This document shows, one piece after another, positions 54,202-63,084 of a stretch of 64,000 nucleotides of DNA. A model generated the notes under the pieces. That model was not told where the DNA came from. It was given only the letters and a program-made list of their open reading frames with translations, and did no database searches. The stretch spans positions 434,001 through 498,000 of the forward strand of contig CAWHMD010000008.1 of assembly GCA_963830385.1 (NCBI GenBank), in the 5' to 3' direction. Origin of the DNA: Bog-532 sp963830385. Its GTDB lineage: Bacteria > Actinomycetota > Actinomycetes > Streptosporangiales > Streptosporangiaceae. Made by a program: the position numbers and the translations under genes. Each line of letters begins with the position of its first letter. Positions within the stretch are counted from its first letter, which is position 1.

Positions 54202-54934
54202 CGCCGCGCCCGCGGAGCTGGCTGACGACTTCGTGATCCCGGCCGTCGGTGACGACCCCGGCCACCTCGGCCAGCGGCAGGACGCCGTAACGGGATGCCG
54301 TGCCGAGCTTTTCGGCGCTGGCGAGCACATAAGTTTCGGCCGCCCGGCGGGCCAGCGCGCGTTTCATGGCCGCCTCGTCGGCGTCGCCGGTGGTCAGGCC
54401 CTGGACGGGGTGCACGCCGGTGACGCCGAGCAGGAACACATCGGCCGACAGCATCCCGGCCGCCTCGACCGCGGCCGCGCCGCAGGTGACGCCGGAGTGC
54501 TTGAACACCCGGCCGCCGATCATGAGGATTTCCACTCCCGGGTGGTCCAGGAGCGCGCTCGCGACGGTCGGGCTATGCGTGATCACCGTGCACTGGAGGC
54601 TGGCCGCCAGCGACCGGGCCACCGCCAGCGTCGTCGTGCCGCCGTCGAGGATCGCGACGCTGCCCGGCTGGATCAGCGTGACCGCCCGGGCCGCCACCGC
54701 CTGCTTGCTGTCCGGCTCGATCGACCGCCGGGTGCGGTAGTCGCCGAGGGCCGGAGAGGTGGGGACCGCTCCCCCGTACACCTTCTGGCACAGGCCGGCT
54801 GCCGCCAGCTCACGCAGGTCGCGGCGGATGCTGTCCTCGGACAGGCCGAGCTCGGCGGCCAGGTCCTTGGCGACGAGCTTCCCGTCCGCCCGCAGCCGGG
54901 CCAGCAGCAGCTCACGGCGCTCAGCGGCCAGCAT
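54188..54934 (-). CDS. DeoR/GlpR-family transcriptional regulator
   Basis: This 248-residue regulator has the DeoR HTH (ERRELLLARLRADGKLVAKDLAAELGLSEDSIRRDLREL) and a sugar-phosphate-sensing DeoRC domain (ILDGGTTTLAVARSL, MIGGRVFKHSGVT, LLGVTGVHPVQGL). ATG 54934 follows GAAGGAG by 5 bp and is preferred over 54958, which would sit in the promoter. A TGCATG direct repeat (54954-54969) upstream may be the operator. It is divergent from the NudK-like gene. Confidence 0.9.
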   Translation of the reverse strand: MLAAERRELLLARLRADGKLVAKDLAAELGLSEDSIRRDLRELAAAGLCQKVYGGAVPTSPALGDYRTRRSIEPDSKQAVAARAVTLIQPGSVAILDGGTTTLAVARSLAASLQCTVITHSPTVASALLDHPGVEILMIGGRVFKHSGVTCGAAAVEAAGMLSADVFLLGVTGVHPVQGLTTGDADEAAMKRALARRAAETYVLASAEKLGTASRYGVLPLAEVAGVVTDGRDHEVVSQLRGRGVTVL

Positions 54935-54981
54935 TCGCACTCCTTCACGTTCTTGCATGATGGTGCATGTAGTCTAGCGGC

Positions 54982-55686
54982 ATGAGTGAGCGATCACAGC
55001 AGCCCGGCGTCGGCATTCCCGACCACCGGGGCCGGACCGGACTCGACCAGGCCGGACGGGACCTGCACCGGAACCCCGGCGTGATCGTGCGCGACGTCGA
55101 GCTCACCTCGGCCGGCTGGCACGTGCTGCGCCGTACCACCTTCGACTACCGCCGCCGCGACCTCAGCTGGACGACCGAGCAACGCGAGACCTATGACCGC
55201 GGCAACGGCGCCACCATCCTGCTCTACGACCCGCAGCGCCGCACCGTGCTGCTGACCAGGCAGTTCCGCTACCCCGCGTACGTCAACGACCACCCCGACG
55301 GCATGCTCATCGAGACCGCGGCCGGCCTGCTCGACGATGACGACCCGGAGACCGCGATCCGCCGCGAGACGGCCGAGGAACTCGGCGTCAGCGCCGGGCC
55401 GCTCACCCACGTCTTCGACGTCTACATGAGTCCCGGGTCGGTCACCGAACGGCTGCACTTCTACGCGGCGCCCTACTCCCCTGCCGACCGGACCGGCGAC
55501 GGCGGCGGCGTGGCCGCCGACGGTGAGGACATCGAGGTGCTCGAGATCCCGGTCGGCGACGCGCTGGCGATGATCGGTGACGGCCGCATCGCCGACGGAA
55601 AGACGATCATGCTGCTGCAGTGGGCCGTCCTGGCCGGCCCGCTCGCTCCCGGCCCGCTCGCCCCCGGCCCGCTCCGCCGCGAATAA
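54982..55686 (+). CDS. NUDIX hydrolase, NudK/ADP-ribose pyrophosphatase-like
   Basis: This 234-residue Nudix enzyme has GLLDDDDPETAIRRETAEELG, the NudK-type Nudix box, and the preceding RQFRYPAYVNDHPDGMLIE segment. NudK splits GDP-mannose; close relatives act on ADP-ribose. The C terminus has a short repeated LAPGPLAPGPL tail. The divergent DeoR-type regulator, a sugar-phosphate sensor, is compatible with a nucleotide-sugar role. Confidence 0.85.
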   Translation: MSERSQQPGVGIPDHRGRTGLDQAGRDLHRNPGVIVRDVELTSAGWHVLRRTTFDYRRRDLSWTTEQRETYDRGNGATILLYDPQRRTVLLTRQFRYPAYVNDHPDGMLIETAAGLLDDDDPETAIRRETAEELGVSAGPLTHVFDVYMSPGSVTERLHFYAAPYSPADRTGDGGGVAADGEDIEVLEIPVGDALAMIGDGRIADGKTIMLLQWAVLAGPLAPGPLAPGPLRRE

Positions 55687-55726
55687 TCCGGTGCGGTTTC
55701 CTCCCCGGCGGCCTACCGTCGGGGAC

Positions 55727-56929
55727 GTGACCGAGCCGATGCCGCCAGTGTCCCTGGACGAGGACGCCTACTACCAGGACCCGATGGGCTTCCTGGCGGG
55801 GCTGCGTGAGTCCGGGCCGGTCACCCCGGTGGTGATGCCGGCCTACGGGCGGGCCTGGATCGTCACCCGCTACGACGACGTGCGGGCGGTGCTGACCGAC
55901 CCCCGGCTGGCCAAGGACGTGCGCCGCTGGCCCGGTGGCGCCCGGTCCCGGCCGGCCGTGGCAACCGGCGTCGAAGCGCACATGCTGCACCGGGACCCGC
56001 CGGACCACACCCGGCTGCGCCGCCCGGTGCAGAAGGCGTTCGCGCCGCGGCGGGCGATGCTGCGGCCGCGGGCCGAGCAGATCGCCACGCGCCTGCTCGA
56101 TGATCTGGCGGCGGCCAGCGGTAACGTCGTGGACCTGCTCGACCGGTACGCCCGCCCGCTGCCGATCGCGGTGATCTGCGAACTGCTCGGCATCCCGGCC
56201 GCCGACCGCGAGTGGATCCGGGTCACGGTCACCGCCTACGACCGGCGCGCGGAGCACGAGCGGGTGGAGCGGGAGCTGGCCGCCTACTTCACCAGGCTGG
56301 TCGCCGCCAAGCGGGCCGCGCCCGGCGACGACCTGGTATCGGCACTCGCCGTCGCCGACGGTACCGGGGACGACGGCGCCGGGGACGGCCTCACCGAGGC
56401 CGAGCTCGTCTCCACCCTTTACCTGCTGGTGATGGCGGGCTTTGACACCACCGTCAACCTCATCGCCTCCGGCACGCTGGCGCTGCTGACGCAGCCGGAA
56501 CAGGCGGCCAGGCTGCGGGCGGACCCCTCGCTGCTCCCGGCCGCGGTCGAGGAACTGCTCCGGTTCACCAGCCCGGTGAACCACGCGAACGACCGGTTCA
56601 CCACGGAGGCCGTGTCGATCGGGGGCGTGCTGATCCCGGCCGGTGAGTGGGTCTTCCCCGCGATCAGCGCGGCCGACCGTGATCCGGCCCGGTTCCCCGG
56701 CCCGGACCGGCTCGACCTCAGCCGCGACGCCACCGGGCACCTCGCGTTCGGCTACGGCGTCCACCACTGCCTGGGTGCTCCCCTGGCCCGGATGGAGGCC
56801 GAGGTCGCCCTGGGCGCGCTGCTCGCCCGCTTCCCGGCCCTGTCACTGGCGGTCCCCCGGGCCGGGCTGCGCTGGCGTCCGGTCAGCCTGATGAACGGCC
56901 TGGAGGCCCTGCCGGTCCAGCTCGCCTGA
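55727..56929 (+). CDS. Cytochrome P450
   Basis: This soluble 400-residue P450 has an I-helix oxygen-activation motif MAGFDTT, ExxR in EELLRF and heme-binding FGYGVHHCLGAPLARME with Cys348. HMLHRDPPDHTRLRRPVQKAF is typical of bacterial class I enzymes. It needs ferredoxin and reductase partners, none adjacent. GTG 55727 is preferred; the frame upstream is the antisense-free tail of the Nudix gene. All motifs intact, in contrast to the frameshifted P450 near 11 kb. Confidence 0.93.
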   Translation: MTEPMPPVSLDEDAYYQDPMGFLAGLRESGPVTPVVMPAYGRAWIVTRYDDVRAVLTDPRLAKDVRRWPGGARSRPAVATGVEAHMLHRDPPDHTRLRRPVQKAFAPRRAMLRPRAEQIATRLLDDLAAASGNVVDLLDRYARPLPIAVICELLGIPAADREWIRVTVTAYDRRAEHERVERELAAYFTRLVAAKRAAPGDDLVSALAVADGTGDDGAGDGLTEAELVSTLYLLVMAGFDTTVNLIASGTLALLTQPEQAARLRADPSLLPAAVEELLRFTSPVNHANDRFTTEAVSIGGVLIPAGEWVFPAISAADRDPARFPGPDRLDLSRDATGHLAFGYGVHHCLGAPLARMEAEVALGALLARFPALSLAVPRAGLRWRPVSLMNGLEALPVQLA

Positions 56930-56938
56930 GCGGAGCGG

Positions 56939-57751
56939 TCAGCCCGCCGGGCGGATCAGGACCTCCCCGTGCAGGACGCTGATCCAGCCGTCGGGGTGCG
57001 CTGCCCATTCCCGCCAGGCCCCGGAGATGGCCTCGAACTCCCGGCGGGAGGCCAGGCCGCTGGCCAGCAGCTGATCGGTGATGGCTGAGCCGGTGATCCG
57101 GTCGGCCCACATGCCGCCCCACTCCTGGCGGGACTCCGGGTCGGCGTAACACCAGGTCGACGACGACACGGTGATGTCGGCCGCCCCGGCCGCGTGGGCC
57201 CAGGCAAGCAGCCGCCGCCCCGCGTCCGGCTCGCCGCCGTTGGCCCGGGCGGCCGCCTGGTAGAGCTCCAGCCACCGGTCGAGCCCGGGCAGCTGCGGAT
57301 ACCAGGTGAAGCCGCGGTAGTCGCCGTCCCGGGCCGCCACCACTCCCCCTGGGCGGCAGACCCGCATCATCTCGCGCAGCGCCGCCACCGGATCGGCCAC
57401 GTGCTGCAGCACCTGATGGGCGTGCACGACGTCGAACGAGTGCGAAGGAAACTGCAGTGCGTGGACGTCGGCCACGGCCAGGTCGATCGTCTGGCAGTCA
57501 CGGCGCTCGGCCTCCGCGCGCGTGATCGCCAGGGCCGCCTCGGTCACCTCGACCGCGGTGACCCGCCCGGGCGCCACCCGCTCGGCCAGGTCGACCGTGA
57601 TCGTCCCGGGCCCGCTGCCGATGTCGAGCAGGTCCAGGCCGGGACGCAGCTGCGGGAGCAGGTAGGCGGCGGAGTTCTGCGCGGTTCGGGTGCGGTGGGA
57701 ACGCAGGACGCTTTCCGCGTGGCCATGGGTGTAGACGCCGTTGGAAGACAT
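56939..57751 (-). CDS. Class I SAM-dependent methyltransferase (UbiE-like)
   Basis: This 270-residue methyltransferase has motif I LLDIGSGPGTITVDLAERV near residue 40, an acidic residue after VTAVEV, and FDVVHAHQVLQHVADPVAALREMMRVCRPGG. It resembles UbiE/demethylmenaquinone-type and small-molecule C- or O-methyltransferases. Convergent with the P450, ending 9 bp away. An inverted repeat precedes the start. Confidence 0.88.
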   Translation of the reverse strand: MSSNGVYTHGHAESVLRSHRTRTAQNSAAYLLPQLRPGLDLLDIGSGPGTITVDLAERVAPGRVTAVEVTEAALAITRAEAERRDCQTIDLAVADVHALQFPSHSFDVVHAHQVLQHVADPVAALREMMRVCRPGGVVAARDGDYRGFTWYPQLPGLDRWLELYQAAARANGGEPDAGRRLLAWAHAAGAADITVSSSTWCYADPESRQEWGGMWADRITGSAITDQLLASGLASRREFEAISGAWREWAAHPDGWISVLHGEVLIRPAG

Positions 57752-57790
57752 GCCCCGACGTTACCAACTGTCTCGAATTACGGCACTTGC

Positions 57791-57807
57791 GTCTCATTTA
57801 GTGAGAC
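57791..57807. promoter_or_regulatory. Inverted repeat upstream of the methyltransferase
   Basis: GTCTCA-TTTAG-TGAGAC, perfect 6-bp arms, 40 bp upstream of the methyltransferase start, with another GTCTCG half-site at 57769-57774. Candidate operator; regulator unknown. Confidence 0.5.
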
Positions 57808-57837
57808 CGCTGTCGCTGTGGTTCCCGGGTTGGTCTT

Positions 57838-58860
57838 TCAGTCCGTTCCGGGAAGCGTCCGGGGCAGCCCGAACCGTGGCATCACGCTCGCGTCGAAGCC
57901 GGTGACCGCGCCGATGCGGTCGTCGGCGATCGTGACGACATGCAGTCCGTAGGCCCGGTAGACACCTGTGTGGGGATCGGCCATGTACATGCCCAACGCT
58001 GGCTGGCCGTTGGCGCGGGTCGGCACCACCCGGTAGGACTGGCCGGGCCGGAGAATGACTGCTGCGAAGAACCGGCGGGCTACGTCGATTCCCCGGTACT
58101 CCAGCATCGCGGGCGGCATGGAGACCCGGACGTCCTCGGCGAGTAGCCCTACCAGGGCCTGTACGTCGGCTCGTTCGAGGGCGTCGGTCAGCTGGGCTAC
58201 GAGGTGGCGTTCGGCCGTGGTGTCGGGTTGGCGCGCGGGCCTGCTGCTCCCTGAGTCCGCCAGGTGGCTGTCGACCGTGGCTCGTGCTCGTTTGAGGGCG
58301 CTTTGCACCGATTCCTGGGTGGCGTCGAGCATCCTGGCTACCTCTCCGGCGCGGTAGCCGAGCACGTCGCGCAGCACGAGTACGGCCCGCTGCCGCGGCG
58401 GCAGCAGTTGCAAGGCGGTGATGAACGCGAGCGAGATCGCCTCGGTGGTCTCGTAGCGGGCCTCTGGACCCGGCGCTTGGTCGACCAGGTTGTCCAGCAG
58501 CACGTCCGGATATGGTTCCAGCCAGGGCGGAGCGTCGCTGACGGCGGTCGGCTTGGGCAGACTCAGGTCGGGGAGGTGGATCGCGGTGCGTGGCCGCCGA
58601 CTGTCCGCGCGCAGCATGCTCAGGCACCGGTTGGTCGCGATCTGATACAGCCAGGTCCGCAGCGAGGACCGTTGGCCGAAGTCGCCCAGGTTACGCCAGG
58701 CGGACACGAGGGTCTCCTGGAGCGCGTCCTCGGCGTCCTGCACCGATCCGAGGATGCGGTAGCAGTGCACCTGCAGTTCGTGGGAGTGCACCTCGGCCAG
58801 TTCGCGGAACGCGTCGTGGTCGCCGGCGCTGGCCCTGGCGACCAGGTCCGATGTCTCCAT
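57838..58860 (-). CDS. ECF sigma factor with SnoaL-like C-terminal domain
   Basis: This 340-residue sigma factor has region 2 (LQVHCYRILGSVQDAEDALQETLVSAWRNL, SLRTWLYQIATNRCL) and region 4 (LLPPRQRAVLVLRDVLGYRAGEVARMLDA), followed by a SnoaL-like domain (TDALERADVQALVGLLAEDVRVSMPPAMLEYRG). It is the same architecture as the sigma factor at 43734-44696. Divergent from the YCII gene across a region with a long inverted repeat; the YCII-MFS pair is its likely target. Confidence 0.9.
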   Translation of the reverse strand: METSDLVARASAGDHDAFRELAEVHSHELQVHCYRILGSVQDAEDALQETLVSAWRNLGDFGQRSSLRTWLYQIATNRCLSMLRADSRRPRTAIHLPDLSLPKPTAVSDAPPWLEPYPDVLLDNLVDQAPGPEARYETTEAISLAFITALQLLPPRQRAVLVLRDVLGYRAGEVARMLDATQESVQSALKRARATVDSHLADSGSSRPARQPDTTAERHLVAQLTDALERADVQALVGLLAEDVRVSMPPAMLEYRGIDVARRFFAAVILRPGQSYRVVPTRANGQPALGMYMADPHTGVYRAYGLHVVTIADDRIGAVTGFDASVMPRFGLPRTLPGTD

Positions 58861-58928
58861 GCATCCTCGCTCTTCTTCTTTCCGCCGGGGCGCGGCTCGT
58901 CTAAAAGTACCGACGCCGCCGGGCCCGC

Positions 58929-58957
58929 GAATTGGGCGGTGTCTGCACGCCCAATTC
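58929..58957. promoter_or_regulatory. Long inverted repeat between sigma factor and YCII genes
   Basis: GAATTGGGCG and CGCCCAATTC form perfect 10-bp arms around 9 bases, extended by CGCG on both sides with one mismatch-gap. It lies in the 177-bp divergent promoter region and may be an operator or an mRNA hairpin. Confidence 0.55.
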
Positions 58958-59037
58958 CGCGGACCTGCTGGCGTCTACCCGGTTAGAGGCGGCCCCAGCC
59001 CGGGGCGCGGCCCGGATACAGAACAGGAGCACAGATC

Positions 59038-59337
59038 GTGGCTAAGTACGTTTTCTCCTACCGTGTGCCTTCCGGCTACGCGCCCGGCGCCGGGACGGCG
59101 GCCGAGTGGCAGGCCTGGTTCGGCGGGCTGGGCCCGGCCCTGGTGTCCATCGGCCACGCGGTGACCGATTACGCCTCGCTCGGCGAGGTCGGCGGCAGCA
59201 GCTCCCGGATGATCGGCTATTCGGTGGTGTCCGCCGGGGACATGGACTCCGCGCTGGCGCTGGCCAAGGACTGCCCGGTGCTGCGGGTCGGCGGCGGGAT
59301 CGAGGTCGGCCCCGTGATGGAAGCCGCCGGGTCGTGA
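59038..59337 (+). CDS. YCII/DGPF-like small protein
   Basis: A 99-residue ferredoxin-like-fold protein of the YCII-related family (KYVFSYRVPSGYAPGAGTAAEWQ; DSALALAKDCPVLRVGGGIEV). These often sit beside ECF sigma factors of the SnoaL/TIGR02960 and ECF42 types, with unclear function. GTG 59038 after AGGAG. Its stop overlaps the MFS start (GTGA). Confidence 0.85.
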   Translation: MAKYVFSYRVPSGYAPGAGTAAEWQAWFGGLGPALVSIGHAVTDYASLGEVGGSSSRMIGYSVVSAGDMDSALALAKDCPVLRVGGGIEVGPVMEAAGS

Positions 59338-60827
59338 GCGACGCCATGACCGCATCGACGGCGCCGCCGCAGGAGTCGTTCCTGGCGACCGGGCGCGGCA
59401 AGGCCATCCTGGGGCTGCTGTGCCTGGCGACGTTCCTGGACGTGATGGATGGCGCGATCGTGAACGTCGCGATGCCGACCATCCGTGCGCATCTGGGGTT
59501 CTCGGTGCAGAACCTGCAGTGGGTGATCAGCGGCTATCTGATCACCTACGGCGGGTTCCTGCTGCTGGGCGGCCGGGCCGGGGACCTGCTGGGGCGGCGG
59601 CGGCTGCTGATCGCCGGGACCGCGCTGTTCGCGGCCTCCTCGCTGGCCTGCGGGCTGGCGAACAGCCAGGGGCTGCTGGTCGGCGGCCGGCTCGCCCAGG
59701 GCTTCGGGGCGGCGATGATGACGCCGGCCGCGCTGTCCATCCTGACCACCACCTTCCAGGACTCCGACCGGCACAAGGCGCTGGGCGCGTGGGCCGGGAT
59801 CAGCGGGATGGCCTCGGCGGTCGGGATGCTCTTCGGCGGGCTGCTCACCCAGGAGCTCGGCTGGCGGTGGGTGTTCTTCATCAGCCTCCCGCTGGCCGCG
59901 CTCGTGCTGCTCGGGACGTTCCGGCTCGTGAAGGCCGACCACGGCCGGTCCGTGCCAGGCGGTTTCGACGCGGCCGGCGCGGTGCTGGTCACCGCCAGCA
60001 TGCTGCTGCTGATCTTCACGCTGGTGAAGACGCCGGACGTGGGCTGGGGTGCGGGACGCACCATCGGCGGGCTGGCGGCCTCGGCGGTGCTGTTGGCCGC
60101 GTTCGTGGTCAATGAGCAGCGGCGCGCCCATCCGCTGGTCCCGTTGTCGATCTTCCGGATCAAGGGCCTGGCCGCGGCCGACGCCACCCAGGTGATCGCC
60201 TGGGCCGGGTTCTACTCGATGTTCTTCTTCGTCACCCTGTACATGCAGAACGTCCTGGGCTTCTCCCAGCTGGAGTCCGGGCTGTCGTATCTGCCGGTGA
60301 GCGTGGGCATCGGGTTCGGCTCGACCGTGGCGACGAAGATGTTCATCCGGACCGGTACTCGCCCGATCATCGTCTGCGGTGCGCTGCTCGCTGCCGGTGG
60401 CATCTTGTGGCTGTCCCGCATCCCGGTGGATGGCACCTATCTCGGCAACCTGCTCGCCCCGCTGGTGATCATGGGGCTCGGGCTGGGGCTGCTGTACGCC
60501 GGCGTGCAGACGGCCGCGAACGCGGGCGTGCCCGAGAACCAGGCCGGATTGGCTGCGGCCCTGATCACCGCCTCTTTCCAGCTCGGGTCCGCGCTCGGCC
60601 TGGCGGTGTTCACCGGGATCGCGACCAGCCGCACCAGCCACCTGCTGGCCGCCCACACCCCGCCCCCGGCGGCACTCACCGACGGATTCCAGCGGGCCCT
60701 GCTCGTCAGCGCCCTCTGCCTCGTGGCAGCCGGAGCCATCGCGCTGCGCGCCTCCAACACCCGCGGCGAACCCGCCGCCCCACCAGAACCCCGACAAAAC
60801 CTGGAACCTTCCTACGACCACGCATAA
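59334..60827 (+). CDS. DHA2-type (EmrB/QacA) MFS drug exporter
   Basis: This 497-residue, 14-helix pump has motif A GGRAGDLLGRRRLLI, motif D1 FLDVMDGAIVNVAMPTIRAHL and motif C-like GPxxGG-region GMLFGGLLTQELGWRWVFF. The family exports diverse drugs using the proton gradient. GTG 59334 is coupled to the YCII stop; ATG 59346 is an alternative. It may serve the adjacent peptide cluster or be under control of the upstream ECF sigma factor. Confidence 0.92.
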   Translation: MSDAMTASTAPPQESFLATGRGKAILGLLCLATFLDVMDGAIVNVAMPTIRAHLGFSVQNLQWVISGYLITYGGFLLLGGRAGDLLGRRRLLIAGTALFAASSLACGLANSQGLLVGGRLAQGFGAAMMTPAALSILTTTFQDSDRHKALGAWAGISGMASAVGMLFGGLLTQELGWRWVFFISLPLAALVLLGTFRLVKADHGRSVPGGFDAAGAVLVTASMLLLIFTLVKTPDVGWGAGRTIGGLAASAVLLAAFVVNEQRRAHPLVPLSIFRIKGLAAADATQVIAWAGFYSMFFFVTLYMQNVLGFSQLESGLSYLPVSVGIGFGSTVATKMFIRTGTRPIIVCGALLAAGGILWLSRIPVDGTYLGNLLAPLVIMGLGLGLLYAGVQTAANAGVPENQAGLAAALITASFQLGSALGLAVFTGIATSRTSHLLAAHTPPPAALTDGFQRALLVSALCLVAAGAIALRASNTRGEPAAPPEPRQNLEPSYDHA

Positions 60828-60851
60828 CCCAACACAACGAAATCGCCGGGT

Positions 60852-60886
60852 GTGCGGCGCTGTGGGGTCACCCCACAGCGCCGCAC
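60852..60886. terminator. Perfect 16-bp hairpin between convergent genes
   Basis: GTGCGGCGCTGTGGGG, three-base loop TCA, then its exact complement. It lies 24 bp after the MFS stop and 106 bp from the sbnB stop, so it can terminate transcription from both sides. No T-run. The strongest hairpin noticed in the window. Confidence 0.85.
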
Positions 60887-60992
60887 GCTCCCATTTCCGG
60901 CAGCTGCCGCGCCTACGTCGCCGAGCCGGCCGGCCCGGCCGGGGGCTCCTCACCCGGCCATCCCGCTGGCGACCCGCCAGCCACGTTCAGGC

Positions 60993-62063
60993 TTAGCCGT
61001 ACCGGCGCAGCTCGGTGAAGAAACCGTCGATGATCTGCAGATTCCCGGCGCGGGCGACCTCGTCGTAGACGTACTTGCCCACCGCCAGATCCAGCACGCC
61101 CAGCCCAAAGGGCGAGAAGATCACCGGCCGTCCAGCCGGTACCGTCACCTGGCCGGCCATCACGTCGCCCAGCGTGCCGTCCAGGAAGTCCCGGCGGCCC
61201 GTAAGCTGCTCGGCCAGATGCGGTGAGGTGCCGGCCTTCAGGCAGTGCTCGACGTCGTCCACGAAGTTGGCCGAGGCGAGCAGGATCTCCGGGGCCAGGT
61301 CGCGCAGGGACACGTGCAGCACCAGCGGGTTGTGCCTGAACCAGGCCAGCTCGCTGACGTGCGGCTCGCTCGCGATGGTGGCAAAGACGACCAGATCGCT
61401 GGAGCGGATCAGCTCACCGGGATCGTCGTACACGTGAATCCGGCTGGTCGTACCCGACTGTTCCAGGTAGCCGCGGAAGCCTGCCGCGCTGTCGGCTGAG
61501 ATATCGTGCACGCCGATCTGGTCGAACGACCAGCCCGTGGCGGCCAGGAAAGTGTGGATGTAGCGGGCGATCAGGCCGACCCCGACGAACCCGGCGCGGG
61601 CCGGGCGCCGGCGGCTCCGGCTCAGCCAGTCCGCCGCCGATGCGGCCAGCGCGGCCGTCCTGGTGGCACTGATGATCGAGCTCTCCAGGCAAGCGAATGG
61701 ATAGCCGGTGGCGTGGTCGTTGAGGATGAGCACGGCCGAGGCCCTGGGGATCCCGGCGGCCACGTTGTCCGGGAAGCTGGAGATCCACTTCAGGCCGTCC
61801 ACCTGCAGCGGGCCGCCGATGGAGGCGGGCAGCGCGATGATCCGGGAGGTCGGGCGGTCGGGGAAACGCAGGAAATACGAGGGCGGGTTGACCGACTGGC
61901 CCGTGCTGTGCAGCCGGTAGGTGAACTCAACCAGCTCCCGTGTCTCGATTTCCTTGCCGTGCAGCACCTGCCCCACCTGGGCGCCGGGGATCACGGCGAA
62001 CGGCGGCACGCTGACCTGGCCGCCTGCGGCCCTTTCCGCTGCGGTAGACGGTGTGGCGGTCAT
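60993..62063 (-). CDS. sbnB: SbnB-like 2,3-diaminopropionate biosynthesis dehydrogenase
   Basis: This 356-residue protein of the ornithine cyclodeaminase/mu-crystallin family has GGPLQVDGLKWISSFPDNV, PRASAVLILND and LESSIISATRTAA, all characteristic of SbnB. With SbnA it turns O-phosphoserine and glutamate into L-2,3-diaminopropionate, 2-oxoglutarate and ammonia; SbnB oxidatively splits the intermediate using NAD+. A GVGLIARYIHTFL Rossmann segment is at about 160. No sbnA in the window; it should lie beyond the right edge. Start overlaps the dioxygenase stop. Confidence 0.88.
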   Translation of the reverse strand: MTATPSTAAERAAGGQVSVPPFAVIPGAQVGQVLHGKEIETRELVEFTYRLHSTGQSVNPPSYFLRFPDRPTSRIIALPASIGGPLQVDGLKWISSFPDNVAAGIPRASAVLILNDHATGYPFACLESSIISATRTAALAASAADWLSRSRRRPARAGFVGVGLIARYIHTFLAATGWSFDQIGVHDISADSAAGFRGYLEQSGTTSRIHVYDDPGELIRSSDLVVFATIASEPHVSELAWFRHNPLVLHVSLRDLAPEILLASANFVDDVEHCLKAGTSPHLAEQLTGRRDFLDGTLGDVMAGQVTVPAGRPVIFSPFGLGVLDLAVGKYVYDEVARAGNLQIIDGFFTELRRYG

Positions 62064-63064
62064 GCTGCGGTCACCTCGATGGTCGGCGAGCAGTCGGCCA
62101 GGCGCACCGGGTCGGCCAGGGCGGCGAGCACTTCACGCGGTCCCTCGAACGGCTCCCGGCTGTGGGCGGTGCGGATGTTGTCCACAATCATCAGGTCGCC
62201 GGCCTGCCATGGCTCGCGCACGGTGCGGGCCTCGTAGACCTCGTTGAGCAGCTGCACGACATCCGCACCGATCGGGGAACCGTCGCCGAAGCAGGTCGTG
62301 AAGGGCAGGCCCTCGGCGCCGTAGAGGTCGATCAGGTACTCGCGTACCTCAGGATCTATCGTCCACTCGCTCAGGAAGGCAATCTGGTTGAACCAGCAGC
62401 GCTGGCCGGTGACGGGGTGGTGCACCACGGCGCTGCGGCGCTGCCTGGTGCGCAGCCCGCCGTCGGGCTGCCATTCGAACTCGATCGCGTTGGCCCGGCA
62501 GTAGCGTTCGATGGCCTCGCGGTCCTCGGTTCCGAACGCCTCGGCGCAGGTTGCCCCGATGTCGTCGTTGTAGTTCCGGATAAGCATCCAGCCCAGGCGC
62601 GCGAACCGCTCGGCCAGCTCGGCGGGCAGCGCGTTGAGCACTTCCGGGGAATCAGCCACCCCGGTCGCCCCTCCGGCGCCGGGCGCGGTGAGACATGCGA
62701 ACATCATCAGGCCGGGAAACTCCAGCCGGTAGCTGAGCTCATGGTGCATGCACATCTGCTGGGCTGGCGGCCATGTGGTCGAAGAGTACGCGCCGCCGGG
62801 ATAGGCCTGCCGGGCGGCGAAGGCCTCTTTCTCGCTCATCAGTCCGGTGGCCAGCTGCGTGAAGACGGCCCCCGCCTCAACCGTGTCCCGCAGCGCGAGC
62901 CCGCGGACCAGGACGCAGCCGTGGTTGGTGGCGACGGCCCGCACCGCGTCCCGGTACTCACCCGCCCAGCGTGGCCCGTCTCCGGCGGCCCCAGCGTGCA
63001 GGATCGGCACTTGCCCGGGACGCGGATCCACGTTGAGTTGGGACGTCGAAGATGAGAAGGACAT
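62060..63064 (-). CDS. TauD/SyrP-like Fe(II)/2-oxoglutarate dioxygenase
   Basis: This 334-residue non-heme iron enzyme has the metal triad in MCMHHELSY (His, Glu) and a distal His in IRTAHSREPF with 2-oxoglutarate-binding Arg following. CLTAPGAGGATGVADSPEVLNALP is typical of the SyrP/clavaminate synthase-like branch that hydroxylates amino acids, often beta-hydroxy-aspartate on NRPS carriers. Lies between sbnB and the NRPS end in one operon, so it probably hydroxylates a peptide residue. Confidence 0.88.
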   Translation of the reverse strand: MSFSSSTSQLNVDPRPGQVPILHAGAAGDGPRWAGEYRDAVRAVATNHGCVLVRGLALRDTVEAGAVFTQLATGLMSEKEAFAARQAYPGGAYSSTTWPPAQQMCMHHELSYRLEFPGLMMFACLTAPGAGGATGVADSPEVLNALPAELAERFARLGWMLIRNYNDDIGATCAEAFGTEDREAIERYCRANAIEFEWQPDGGLRTRQRRSAVVHHPVTGQRCWFNQIAFLSEWTIDPEVREYLIDLYGAEGLPFTTCFGDGSPIGADVVQLLNEVYEARTVREPWQAGDLMIVDNIRTAHSREPFEGPREVLAALADPVRLADCSPTIEVTAA

Positions 63065-63084
63065 TTTGGTCTCCTCTGCGATTC

